Origin: Sinomonas gamaensis
GTDB taxonomy: Bacteria > Actinomycetota > Actinomycetes > Actinomycetales > Micrococcaceae
Length of the DNA: 64,000 nt
Reading direction: 5' to 3'
NCBI RefSeq assembly: GCF_005876955.1
Contig: NZ_SSCL01000001.1
Location: 248,001 to 312,000, forward strand
Of the stretch, positions 52,641 to 61,856 are shown piece after piece; the first letter of the stretch is position 1; every line of letters begins with the position of its first letter. The notes beneath the pieces were generated by a model. That model saw nothing but the letters and a program-made list of their open reading frames with translations. It did not search any database and was not told the origin of the DNA. The position numbers and the translations under genes were made by a program.

Positions 52641-53134
52641 CCCCCTAAGCATGCCGCGATGCTATCACCCGGATATACGGCCGGGGGCGGCCGGACTTGG
52701 CGAAGATGCCCTGCGGAGATCGCCTAGTCTCCCGCGAACGGTGCCAAACCTAGGAACCAGGTGTCTGCCCCGTGAGGATCCTCCAGGTGGAGGCAGATGC
52801 GGCCACCTACCGCTGACGATCGCCCCCGCATAGCGCGCACATCCACAATTCTCGACAGAGCCGCCGGCGGGCTGGTGGAGGGGGCGGGCGTCCCGTCAAA
52901 GGAACCTTTCGTAGACCGGGGCCGCAGCGCTCAGCCGCCGGTTCACAGAGACGGGGCCATTCCGTGGACAGGGACTGGCGACCACACCCATGGACAGGGG
53001 CTCATGCCGGGCTGGGGGCAGCCGCCCTCTTCAGGCGTTTTCGGTTCCAACCCCAGATCGGACCCTCGGGCATGCCGCTCGCAGATTACGACCGCAGCAT
53101 TCGCGACGAGCACACATGTCGGTCCTGCCCCAGC
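52641..53134. other. No supported gene (about 490 bp)
   Basis: Only Arg/Pro-rich shadow frames are seen, with a trace DYDRSIRDEHTCRSCPSSR at about 53079-53140. No regulatory motif is recognised. Confidence 0.4.
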
Positions 53135-54094
53135 TCACGCATCGATGGCTCCGGTGGCAAGAGCCGCGTCGACTGCTGCTCGCAACCGTGCACCTGTATC
53201 GAAGAACCAGTCGATGTAGTCGTCAAACGCGTCCCCGTTGGTCACTTCTCCGACGCTGTAGTCTGCGATGCGACAGGCCCTGCGGTTAGGCAGGTCTTCC
53301 CAAGTCAGCGGCGCACCGTACACTTCTTCGATCAGGCCCTTGTTGGCAGCGAGGCATTCAAAGAGTTTCTGGACCTGTTCAGCGTCTACGGAGTCGAGAT
53401 AGAGCTCGGAGCGGAGCTTTCCTCCTTGGGCGAACGAGGCCGAGTAGTAGGAGAGCCCCTTGAACGGGCAGGGCATTGAGAACCAGTTCGCTGCCTGGGG
53501 CTTTCGAGCTTTCGACCATCCCGGTCGCTCAACACTCAAACGCTCGAGGAACCTTGTCCAGAAGGCCACGTAGAGCGGCAACCTCCCCGCCTGCGCAGAC
53601 GATGTCTTCGCGTCCTTTGAGACTGTGGCATGCCAATCGTTTGGCTGTGCGCGAAGCTCGAACAGCGGGGCCGGAGGCGAGTCGGCAATGCGCACCGCGC
53701 CAACCTGGACGCCGAAAAACCTGACATCACCGGCAGCCAAGTCGTTGAGGAAGTCCAGTGCCTGCCGATGTTCGTCCCTGAAGTTCGTGGCAAGCCAGAC
53801 TATGGTCTGTGCCTCGGTTCCCGCGGCGTAAGTTACCAACTGCCCGAGGTGACCGTGATCCGTACCGGTCAACTGGTTCTCCACGATGAGTACGCAGTTG
53901 TTTGTGAGGTCTCGGCCGATAAGGTCGAGAGCAAAGCCTCCCACCGGGTGCTCGGCTTCCGTTAACTCGAGATCGATCCCAAGGACCTCCGCGAGCGTCT
54001 CGGCGTCACTGAGCAGCCACGGCGTGAAGTCGGAGGCTTCGCGCGGCCACACGGTGCGCGGATCGAGTTTCTCTAGTTGTCCCAAGGGTTGCAC
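53135..54094 (-). CDS. DUF4268-type protein with nuclease-like N-terminus
   Basis: This 319-residue soluble protein starts at GTG 54094, which has GGGAGGGG upstream; the frame is open to 54175. Its first 150 residues resemble a PD-(D/E)XK-like fold. The segment FALDLIGRDLTNNCVLIVENQLTGTDHGHLGQLVTYAAG has D and E, with Gln where Lys is expected. It is followed by VWLATNFRDEHRQALDFLN. The C-terminal half (WFSMPCPFKGLSYYSASFAQG) matches the DUF4268 region. Such proteins are found near restriction and defence genes, but their reaction is unknown. It is the only intact gene among the broken genes here. Confidence 0.7.
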   Translation of the reverse strand: MQPLGQLEKLDPRTVWPREASDFTPWLLSDAETLAEVLGIDLELTEAEHPVGGFALDLIGRDLTNNCVLIVENQLTGTDHGHLGQLVTYAAGTEAQTIVWLATNFRDEHRQALDFLNDLAAGDVRFFGVQVGAVRIADSPPAPLFELRAQPNDWHATVSKDAKTSSAQAGRLPLYVAFWTRFLERLSVERPGWSKARKPQAANWFSMPCPFKGLSYYSASFAQGGKLRSELYLDSVDAEQVQKLFECLAANKGLIEEVYGAPLTWEDLPNRRACRIADYSVGEVTNGDAFDDYIDWFFDTGARLRAAVDAALATGAIDA

Positions 54095-54465
54095 CGTCTC
54101 AGACCCCTCCCGCTGCCGACTTGCCGATGGATCACAATAAGCACGCGCCGTCACTCGTTGTATAGGCGGTGGCACTACGGCGCCGCCAGCACCAAGGTCC
54201 GGTGTTCGAAGTCATGCGTACGGGGCCGTTGTTGATGTTGAGGAGCGCAAGGCCGGACCGGCGTGCCCCTTAGCTACTCAGTGGAGGCCGCCACCCGGCT
54301 GCAGCACCACGAATTTCAAGGCAAGAGAACTACAAACTCACCGCCGACCACGTGCCTTCATGGTTGTTCCGTCATCCCCTCATCGTGCATCTTGATGGGC
54401 GGCTCGGCTAACGGTCGGTGCGGGCCTGGCCCATGGTCGTCGTGGTGGGCGATCACTCGCGGCTC
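54095..54465. other. No supported gene (371 bp)
   Basis: This is the upstream region of the DUF4268-type gene, holding its ribosome-binding site at the left edge. No other gene, repeat or RNA is recognised. Confidence 0.4.
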
Positions 54466-54672
54466 TCAGGAGCGATACGCCAGAAGCCCCTCACTGTAGT
54501 ACCGCACCTTTGCCTGACCCAGCTCGTCGGCAATTCGACTCGCCAGGTGCAACCTCCGATCGTCGAGGGCGTCCATGAGCTCCGCTGTCGCTTTCCGTTC
54601 GGCTAAGTCCATCGAAACGGCTGTTCGATAGTCGTCGTTCCAACGAAGGATCTCGGCCTTCGTCTGTGGCAC
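54466..54672 (-). CDS. Possible small helical protein
   Basis: This is a 68-residue frame from GTG 54672, reading VPQTKAEILRWNDDYRTAVSMDLAERKATAELMDALDDRRLHLASRIADELG. It is amphipathic-helical and balanced in composition, unlike the usual shadow frames. No family is known, the ribosome-binding site is unclear, and its start touches the sigma-factor pseudogene on the other strand. It is kept as a low-confidence gene. Confidence 0.35.
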   Translation of the reverse strand: MPQTKAEILRWNDDYRTAVSMDLAERKATAELMDALDDRRLHLASRIADELGQAKVRYYSEGLLAYRS

Positions 54673-55190
54673 GCGAATTGGAGGACCTTTGGTCCCGCAG
54701 CCTCCGGGGTAAGGGCGCATCATTCGGTGCGCTGTATGACACGCACAGGGATCTGGTGTTCAATCACGCGTATCGGCTCTGCGGGAACCACCACAACGCC
54801 GAGGACATGATGGCCTCGGCGTTTCTGGAGCGGTGGCGGCGCCGGAAGGACGTCCGGGTGGTGGAGGGGGCCTGTCCTGCCGTGGCTGCCACAGCCGGGC
54901 GCTCCGGCGGTACCGGAAGCTGCTCGCCTCCCTACCCCGGCTCCGAGGACCTCTCGGAAAGCGTGGCGGAGGATGCCCCCTCGGGTTGCAGGCGGCAGCT
55001 CGATCATGAGCTGGCCCCGGCTCTGGGGGGCACTGAAAGCCCCCGACATGCACCTAGTGAGCCTGGTCGTCTTCGAGGAGCACACGCTCTCCGCCGCGGC
55101 CTCGGCCCTGAAGATCAGCCCGGCGGCGGCCAAGAGCCGGGGGCCTCCCTCCCGACGCCCGCCCACACGGGGTCCCTGTCGTCGTCGCCG
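54666..55190 (+). pseudogene. ECF sigma factor, frameshifted
   Basis: The first frame holds sigma region 2 (SFGALYDTHRDLVFNHAYRL, then NAEDMMASAFLERWRRR). The conserved continuation to region 4 is broken by frameshifts at about 54870-54900 and 54940-54980. Region 4 appears in a different frame as DMHLVSLVVFEEHTLSAAASALKISPAAAKSR. All pieces of a typical 170-residue ECF factor are present, so decay is recent. Confidence 0.75.
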
Positions 55191-55212
55191 CGGTCTTGGA
55201 AGGAGGAGGACT

Positions 55213-55744
55213 ATGAGCAAGGCTGAGGTCGTCGACCGGTTCAGTGCCGCGCAGCGCGAGGAGCTCGTCGCCCGCGCCCAGCACCAAGCGTCATCGTGGA
55301 GCACGAGGCCTGTGGATCTGCGGCGGGGCTCTGGCCCCTGGGGCAGGGCTCGCCGGCGGCGCGACCATTGCCGGGATCGCGGCCTCGCAACACAGAAGGG
55401 TCTCCAAGGCTTCGGACATTGTCCCGGCCATGGCTGGCCCTCAGCAGCCGTCAGATAGACGGTCAACGTTTGGAAAGACGGGGATAGACCACCTTGGGAG
55501 TTCCCGTTATCTCGGCGAGGGAACCACCCTGCGCTACCACGCCGCTTCCAAGGGAAGCGATCGGATCTGTTTGATCCCTGCCGGCCCAGATGACACATCG
55601 GAAGGGTCCATGGGTTGCGCGCGGGTCAAGGGGTTCGAGGCCTTCGGGCTGCGGACCCGGGATCCCGGTACCGGACAAGAGGCCTGGCTGATCATGCCCC
55701 ACAGTAGCCAAGTCTTCCTCGTCAAAGAAGCAATCGGCCAGTAG
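55213..55744 (+). pseudogene. Broken membrane-anchored partner of the ECF sigma factor
   Basis: ATG 55213 starts MSKAEVVDRFSAAQREELVARA but the frame is lost near 55300. A second frame carries a hydrophobic segment (GAGLAGGATIAGIAASQ) and a soluble domain to 55744, ending HSSQVFLVKEAIGQ. A cytosolic start, a single TM helix and an outer domain right after the sigma gene fit a regulatory partner such as an anti-sigma factor. That role is inferred from position only. Confidence 0.5.
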
Positions 55745-56002
55745 CCACAGCGTGCGAGTGGTAAGGGATGCTCTTTCGGGCAATAGACTGTCGGACCGGT
55801 TCCCTCTCCCAGGCTAATCGAGGATCGTGTAGCCCTCGTCTGATGCGATGAAGCCTTCGACTGGTGGGATGCTGCGGTCCATGGTAGCCCGGCAGGTCCC
55901 GCTGCGCGAGCAATCGGAAAGTTGTTGGTGAATCCGTGTGTCCTCATGTCGGCTGCAGGTGACGCGGGCACGTCCTTGTTCGGGCAAGTGCCCGAGAACC
56001 TC

Positions 56003-56565
56003 CTACCGTCGAATCCTTCGTAGGTGACGTCGAAGTCGTCGGGCCTGGCAAGCTCGTCTCTGGCCGGATGTACCTTGGAGACTTCGGGGAGAGCCACGAC
56101 CTCCAAGGAGCGGATCTGGGGTGTTGCCTTCAGGAGCAGGGAGGCCCAAACAATCTTGGGCCTGCTGCCCGAGTAGCAGTATGACCTTGGGTGGCGAGAG
56201 GGGCGCATATTGAGCATCTCCGCAAGGTAGGGTGCGGCCCTCCGTGCCTCGCTGGCCAGAGATCGCTGGCCAAAGGCCGGGTTCTCGATCCAGCCAGGGC
56301 ACAACGTTCCAACGAAGGGACCACGTGAAGTGAAGTTGGGCCTCCTCGGCGGCGAGGGAGCTGTGGTTGGCCGTGAAGTCGTTGCTGTCTCGGCTGATGA
56401 AGCCGGCCCCTGTCTGCGCTTCCTCCGAGGGGTTCTGGAGCAGTACCAAGGAGTCGGCACCGGCTGTAGGGCACGAGGGTCGAAAATGCGCCACACTCTC
56501 GCCGGCCCGACGAAGAATCTCATCTACCCATTTGTTCAGCGCCCCCACAGTCCCTTGTAGCGGGA
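56003..56565 (-). pseudogene. Uracil-DNA-glycosylase-family gene, frameshifted
   Basis: On the minus strand one frame reads VGALNKWVDEILRR, then SLVLLQNPSEEAQTGAGFIS, SNDFTANH and RWNVVPWLDREPGL. These are family-like blocks including the NP-S and ANH motifs. Later pieces (YLAEMLNMRPS, WASLLLKATPQIRSLEVVALP, then CQARRLRRHL) alternate between frames, and VILLLGQQAQ is in the first. At least two frameshifts are needed. A further decayed stretch (VTYEGFDGRRFSGTCPN) lies downstream to about 55800. Identification rests on the order of motifs. Confidence 0.6.
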
Positions 56566-56843
56566 TGCGCGCCGAGACTCGACCACGTGGGGGAGGTGGT
56601 GCTGGCTCACGAGAGCCCCCGCCTATAGGCCCACTTGTTCCGGATCGCGGTGGATCCGACACGCCTGTTGTTCACGTTGTGCACCACTCGGTTCCGTATG
56701 GCCTACCGAATGTACTTTGCTCGGTTTGGTGACCACAGGTCGCATTACGTTTCCTATGAGGCGGCGGAGGGTGACGGCAAGGCGAAGGCGCGTAAGCGTG
56801 TTCAAGGCAGCTAACAGACTTTGGTCGCGGCTAGATTCAGTTC

Positions 56844-57557
56844 ATGGACGATATTTGTGAGATTGACGTCGACTACAACTTCTTCGATGACACCCCGGCG
56901 GGTAAGGACCCCGACAGTCACAGCCCCACACTCCGGCGATACCACAAACTCCTATGGAGCAAGCCCCTCCCTGACGGGCGGCCGTTCGAGCTTCACTCAG
57001 GGCTCTCTCTCGCGCCGTATCTTGTGTATAAATCGGGCGACACCAGAATTGTTCTCGGAAGCGACACAATTGCGACGCGGCATCGGAGAAAGCTGCATCA
57101 CCTGTTCACGCAGCTCTCAGACGAGGTCAATGATGCGTTCCTGCGACGCTCATATACGATCTGCGGTTTCATGATCTTCCCAGTCTCGCAGGGCAGTCTC
57201 AACCAGAATCGGGGAAAGCATCGGCGGATCCTAGACCGATGGGACTTGACCCTCGAAGTGATCCGGCGCTTTTACGAGGGTGGCACAAGTCCCTTGAGCA
57301 CCACGATGGATCGTTATGCCAACTTCTTCGAGCTCTTCGGCTCCTTCGACGGATATATCGATCATTTCATTCTCCGTGACTTCGTGGACGAGCACGGTGC
57401 CGTGCGCTTCTTGCTCCCCTTCAACGACTTCGAACCACCGGTGCTGCCCTCCGACCTGCCAACCTATAAGCGTTACCGCCGGGACAGTCTGAAACTCTTT
57501 AAGGCACGCCGCCGCAGCATCCTCGACGAGATCAAGCGCCGCTGCGTGCTCGACTGA
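56844..57557 (+). CDS. DUF6994-like protein
   Basis: This 237-residue soluble protein of unknown function begins MDDICEIDVDYNFFDDTPAGKD. It has the conserved-looking block DPDSHSPTLRRYHKLLWSKPLPDG, then FMIFPVSQGSLNQNRGKHRRILDRWDLTLE and FELFGSFDGYIDHF. I connect it to the DUF6994 family from memory of this block, so the name is tentative. The pattern suggests a compact alpha/beta fold without signal peptide. It lies 79 bases from the end of hsdR, convergent with the restriction operon, and is intact, unlike the genes before it. Confidence 0.65.
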   Translation: MDDICEIDVDYNFFDDTPAGKDPDSHSPTLRRYHKLLWSKPLPDGRPFELHSGLSLAPYLVYKSGDTRIVLGSDTIATRHRRKLHHLFTQLSDEVNDAFLRRSYTICGFMIFPVSQGSLNQNRGKHRRILDRWDLTLEVIRRFYEGGTSPLSTTMDRYANFFELFGSFDGYIDHFILRDFVDEHGAVRFLLPFNDFEPPVLPSDLPTYKRYRRDSLKLFKARRRSILDEIKRRCVLD

Positions 57558-57636
57558 CCATCGTGGACCAAGTTGCTTGGCAATTCACAGAGTTAGAGAG
57601 GATGAGAGTGATAAAAGGAGGAGTTCGACCCCTACC

Positions 57637-60600
57637 TCATTGACCTTCCAAGGCTCCGTTCACGGCGATCAGCTCAGCTTGTCGGAGAACCAGCTCGATC
57701 GCCTTTTCCTCGTGGTCGGGTGGGTAGTCGAACTTCGCAAGTAGACGACGGACTTTGGAGCGCATTGCGGCCCGGACCGAATGCTTGAGAGACCAGTCGA
57801 TCGTGGCACTCTTCTGCACGGCGTGCACGAGATTAACCGCAATCTTCTTGAGCGTGTCGTCGCCCATTTGAAGGACGGCGAGGTCGTTCTGAACGATGGC
57901 GTCGTAGAAGGCTGCCTCGGCTACGGAGAGGCCGAGCTTGTTGTGCCGGTCGTTCTGGTCCCGCATCTCCTTGGCGAGCTTTACGAGCTCTGCGACGATT
58001 TCGGCCGTCGTCAATGCTCGGTTGGTGTAGCGGTTGATTGCCTCATCCAGTTGCTCGGAGAACTTCCGTGCTTGGACGATGTTAGTGCGCTGGACTGTCC
58101 GGATCTGGTCGTTGATGAGTCTGCGGAGGAGTCCCATCTGGAGGTTGGGCTTCTCCTTGCCGGCTAGGCTGTCGAGGAACTCGTCGGACAGGATCGACAG
58201 TTCCGGCGTCTCGATCCCGGCGAGCTTGTAGATGTCTACCACCTCGTCGGCGGTCACGGCTTCGTTGACGAGCTGTCCGATCGCGGTGTCCATCTCGACG
58301 GCGCCGCTGCCGCCATGCCCGGAGTCCGGGTTCTGGATCTTCAGGATCGCCGCGCGGACGTCCGTGAACATGCGCACATCGTTGCGGATCCCCGCTGCCT
58401 CGTCCCGGGCGCCGCAGAGCGCGAAGGCCTTGGCCAGGGCGAGCACCTGGTCGAGGTATCGGGCGGTGCGGTCCGGGTCGCCCATGACGAAGTCGAGGAC
58501 CAGCGCGTGCTGGGCGAGACGTGCCGCGGGAGTCAGATTGGGCGAGGCGTCGTAGGTGCAGTCGTGGAGGAGTCCGCGCACGATGTCGTGCTTCTCCAGC
58601 ATCTGCGAGACGATCTCTTCGATCGGCACGCCGGTCTGGTCTCGGTCGCTCGGGGAGTATTCGGCGAGGGCCTTGCGAAGGTTGGTTGCGACACCGATGT
58701 AATCGACGATCAGGCCGCCTGGCTTGTCCCGGAAGGTGCGGTTGACCCGGGCGATGGCCTGCATGAGGCCGGCCCCCTGCATAGGCTTGTCGACGTACAT
58801 GGTGTGCATCGCAGGCGCGTCGAAGCCGGTGAGCCACATGTCGCGGACGATGACGATCTCGAGCGGATCGTTGGGGTCCTTGGCCCTTAGCTTCAGGTCT
58901 TTGCGGGTTTTCTTATCGTAGATATGGGGCTGGAATGCCTGCGGGTCGGCGGCGGAGCCGGTCATGATGACCTTGATCGTCCCCGTCATCGGATCGTCGC
59001 TGTGCCACTCGGGTTTGAGCTTGACGATTTTGCTGTAGAGGTCGACGGCGATACGGCGCGACATCGCGACGATCATGGCCTTCCCGAGCATCTCGGCCCG
59101 GCGCTTCTCCCAGTGGTCGACAATGTCACCCGCGATCAAATCAAGACGGTCGTTCGCGCCTACGACCGCCTCCACGCGCGCCCATTTGGACTTGGCGCGC
59201 GTGGCCTCGTCTTCCTCAGCGGTCTCGGTGATTTCGTCAGCTAGTCCGTCGATCGCCGCATGCACATCAGGATCCAGCGACACCTTCGCGAGCCGGGACT
59301 CGTAGAAAATCCGGACAGTCGCACCATCCGTGACAGCACGAGTGAGGTCGTAGACGTCGATATAGTCCCCGAACACTGCGCGCGTCGACTTGTCGTTCGA
59401 CTCGATCGGAGTGCCCGTGAATCCGAGGTAGGTGGCGTTGGGAATGGCGTCGCGCATGTATTTGGCGAGTCCAGACTTCAACTGTCCGGTGCGCGCGTCG
59501 AGCGACTCTCTGAATCCGTACTGCGAGCGGTGCGCCTCGTCGGCCACCACCACGATGTTCCGCCGATCAGTCAGCACGGGGTTTGTGTCCCCGCCGGGCT
59601 CCGGGGCAAACTTCTGTAATGTCGTGAAGACGATTCCGCCCGAGGCACGTCTAAGCAGACCGCGGAGATCTGTTCGGGAGTCGGCCTGGATGGGCTTCTC
59701 CGGCAGAATCTCGGCCGGTGCGAACACCTCGCCGAAGAGCTGATCGTCTAGATCGTTGCGATCGGTGATGAACACGAGGGTCGGGTTGCCCATTCGGGCA
59801 TCGCGTATGATCTTTGCTGCATAGAGCAGCATCTCGATTGACTTGCCGCTGCCTTGGGTGTGCCACACGACACCGCCTCGTCGGTCGCCGTCAGGCCCAG
59901 CTGCTTCCACAGTCGATTCGACAGCGGAATTGACGGCCCAGTACTGGTGGTACTTTGCGACGCGCTTCACGAGCCCCTTGGACTCGTCGCTGAAGACAAT
60001 GAAGTTCTGAAGGATATCGAGGAACCGCTCCTGGTCGAAGACGCCCTTGACCAGCACCTCGATCGCGGGCAGGTTCGTTACCACCTCGCGGCCATCGATC
60101 GTCTTCCATGGCGCATAGTGTTCGAAGCCGCCCGTAAAGGACGACATCGCCGCGCTGAGCCCGTCACTGATCACTGTCACGGCGTTCGGCGTTAGTAGGG
60201 ACGGGATGTCGTGGCGGTAGGTCTGAATCTGGTTCCAGGCGCCCTTGAGTGTTGCGTGCTCGTCGGCGAGGTTCTTCAGCTCCAACAGGCCGAGCGGGAT
60301 GCCGTTGAGGAAGATCACGACATCCGGTCGCCGGTTCTTGCCGTTCTCGATCACCGTGAATTGGTTCACGGCGAGCCAGTCGTTGCTTGCAGCGTTCTCG
60401 AAGTCGATGAGGCGGACACGAGTTGTACGGACGGCACCATCAGAGCCTCGATGCTCCACTGGGACGCCCTCGGTCAGTAGCTTGTGTAGCCGGAGGTTTT
60501 CCGCGATTGCGTTCTGCGACTCCGCTCGGCCGAGGCGCTTGATCGCTTCCTCAACAACGGTCGTGTCGAGGCCACGGTTGAGCCGAATGGCTGCAGCGTG

Positions 60601-60753
60601 CAGTCGATCGAACAGGTACACCTGCTCGTACGACGAACGCTCAGGCGCAGGTGCTTCTGGCGCGATGTCCGGACCGAAGGCTATCGTGTAGCCGACCTCG
60701 CGCAGGTATTGAAGAACCGCGAGCTCGACAGTCGATTCGTTCAGGACAGTCAC
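57637..60753 (-). CDS. hsdR: Type I restriction enzyme, R subunit
   Basis: HsdR is the ATP-driven motor and nuclease of a type I restriction system; it cuts unmodified DNA far from the recognition site. In the 1038-residue product the N-terminal endonuclease core has DVVIFLNGIPLGLLELKN (Asp and E-x-K). The translocase has Walker A (HTQGSGKS), the DEAH box (VADEAHRSQYG), motif III (FTGTPIE) and later SF2 motifs (DMWLTGFDAPAMHTMYVDKP, ARVNRTFRDK). A helical C-terminus would contact HsdM. It is last in the operon hsdM-hsdS-hsdR and overlaps hsdS by four bases. It appears full length. Confidence 0.96.
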   Translation of the reverse strand: MTVLNESTVELAVLQYLREVGYTIAFGPDIAPEAPAPERSSYEQVYLFDRLHAAAIRLNRGLDTTVVEEAIKRLGRAESQNAIAENLRLHKLLTEGVPVEHRGSDGAVRTTRVRLIDFENAASNDWLAVNQFTVIENGKNRRPDVVIFLNGIPLGLLELKNLADEHATLKGAWNQIQTYRHDIPSLLTPNAVTVISDGLSAAMSSFTGGFEHYAPWKTIDGREVVTNLPAIEVLVKGVFDQERFLDILQNFIVFSDESKGLVKRVAKYHQYWAVNSAVESTVEAAGPDGDRRGGVVWHTQGSGKSIEMLLYAAKIIRDARMGNPTLVFITDRNDLDDQLFGEVFAPAEILPEKPIQADSRTDLRGLLRRASGGIVFTTLQKFAPEPGGDTNPVLTDRRNIVVVADEAHRSQYGFRESLDARTGQLKSGLAKYMRDAIPNATYLGFTGTPIESNDKSTRAVFGDYIDVYDLTRAVTDGATVRIFYESRLAKVSLDPDVHAAIDGLADEITETAEEDEATRAKSKWARVEAVVGANDRLDLIAGDIVDHWEKRRAEMLGKAMIVAMSRRIAVDLYSKIVKLKPEWHSDDPMTGTIKVIMTGSAADPQAFQPHIYDKKTRKDLKLRAKDPNDPLEIVIVRDMWLTGFDAPAMHTMYVDKPMQGAGLMQAIARVNRTFRDKPGGLIVDYIGVATNLRKALAEYSPSDRDQTGVPIEEIVSQMLEKHDIVRGLLHDCTYDASPNLTPAARLAQHALVLDFVMGDPDRTARYLDQVLALAKAFALCGARDEAAGIRNDVRMFTDVRAAILKIQNPDSGHGGSGAVEMDTAIGQLVNEAVTADEVVDIYKLAGIETPELSILSDEFLDSLAGKEKPNLQMGLLRRLINDQIRTVQRTNIVQARKFSEQLDEAINRYTNRALTTAEIVAELVKLAKEMRDQNDRHNKLGLSVAEAAFYDAIVQNDLAVLQMGDDTLKKIAVNLVHAVQKSATIDWSLKHSVRAAMRSKVRRLLAKFDYPPDHEEKAIELVLRQAELIAVNGALEGQ

Positions 60754-61856
60754 GCGAAGGCCTCCTCTACTGCCCGCTCAGCTTCTGGCACGCGGAGACG
60801 CCCGGAAAGCAACTCAGGAAGGAGGACGTCACGAAGAGAGACAAGCTTCAACACTTCCTGCTCTGAGAGCAAGAGGCGCTGCCAAAGCGGTCCGAGATCC
60901 GCATCGAGTTGTCTGATCGCGTCGCTGGTAGGTAGATCAACAAAGGTCGAGTCCAGATGGCCACGCTGGATATGCCCCATGGTCGTCGCCTTGTCCTTCG
61001 CGATCGCTTGGAAGATCTCGATCACCGCCTCCACTCGATCAAAGACTAGCCATGCCGGGTAGCCGCTCGGGATCACTCTGAAAATGTGCTGGTTGACAAT
61101 CGCCTCGTCGCGAGCCCATCGGTAAACTCCGAGCGAGCCTGACCACGACATTAAGATGTCGCCAGGACGAGCTGTCTTTTCTTCGGGGACATCAAGGTCG
61201 TTGTAAACCGTCGATGGCCCCGGGCCGGAATTGAGGTCAGCGATCCGAATGACCATGCGACCAGTACCGGTTGCATCCTTGGTGTAAGCACCGCCATTGA
61301 CGAACCTCGCCATGCTAGAGGCAGGGACAGACTCTTTCCTTAACTCAAGCGAGGCATTGACCCTCGCGCGGATCAGCTCTGGAATGAGACCGATCAGACG
61401 TTGGTTCGACTTGATCTTGTCGTCAAGCGCGGCGAGTGTCGCGGCAATCCCTTGCTGCTCGCTCAATGGCGGTACATCGATCGCAACGTGAGCAATGTAG
61501 TTCCGGTTGAGCATAGGCTGGACGCTGCCGGAGTTGTAGGCACTTAGGTCGGTCGCGAGGAACCAGTAGTAAGCGAATCTCATGTCGTTGCCAAAGAGAT
61601 TCTTCGCGTAGAGGACAGTATTCAAAGGCCAGTAGTCCTCATCCGACCAGGTGGGCCGCCCGATATTTGTCGCTCGACCGACTACGAAGCCTGGCCCCTT
61701 CACAGGCGCTTCGTCATGCCAGCCCGAGGATTCACCTGACGACAACACCCTGAACGGGCCAGGACGCCGCTTGGTTTTCGGAAGGTCAAACCCACGTTGA
61801 AGGAGGATGAAGTCCGAAAGCGATCGCCGACGCCAAGCGCGGGGAAGACTCGTCAT
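60750..61856 (-). CDS. hsdS: Type I restriction enzyme, specificity subunit S
   Basis: HsdS selects the bipartite DNA target. The 368-residue protein has two target-recognition domains, each followed by a helical spacer. The spacer after TRD1 is LSEQQGIAATLAALDDKIKSNQRLIGLIPELI, and after TRD2 it is LGPLWQRLLLSEQEVLKLVSLRDVLLPELLSGRL. TRD1 starts with LSDFILLQRGFDLP. TRD2 includes FVNGGAYTKDATGTGRMVIRIADLN. The recognition sequence cannot be predicted. It overlaps hsdM and hsdR by four bases each. Confidence 0.95.
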   Translation of the reverse strand: MTSLPRAWRRRSLSDFILLQRGFDLPKTKRRPGPFRVLSSGESSGWHDEAPVKGPGFVVGRATNIGRPTWSDEDYWPLNTVLYAKNLFGNDMRFAYYWFLATDLSAYNSGSVQPMLNRNYIAHVAIDVPPLSEQQGIAATLAALDDKIKSNQRLIGLIPELIRARVNASLELRKESVPASSMARFVNGGAYTKDATGTGRMVIRIADLNSGPGPSTVYNDLDVPEEKTARPGDILMSWSGSLGVYRWARDEAIVNQHIFRVIPSGYPAWLVFDRVEAVIEIFQAIAKDKATTMGHIQRGHLDSTFVDLPTSDAIRQLDADLGPLWQRLLLSEQEVLKLVSLRDVLLPELLSGRLRVPEAERAVEEAFA

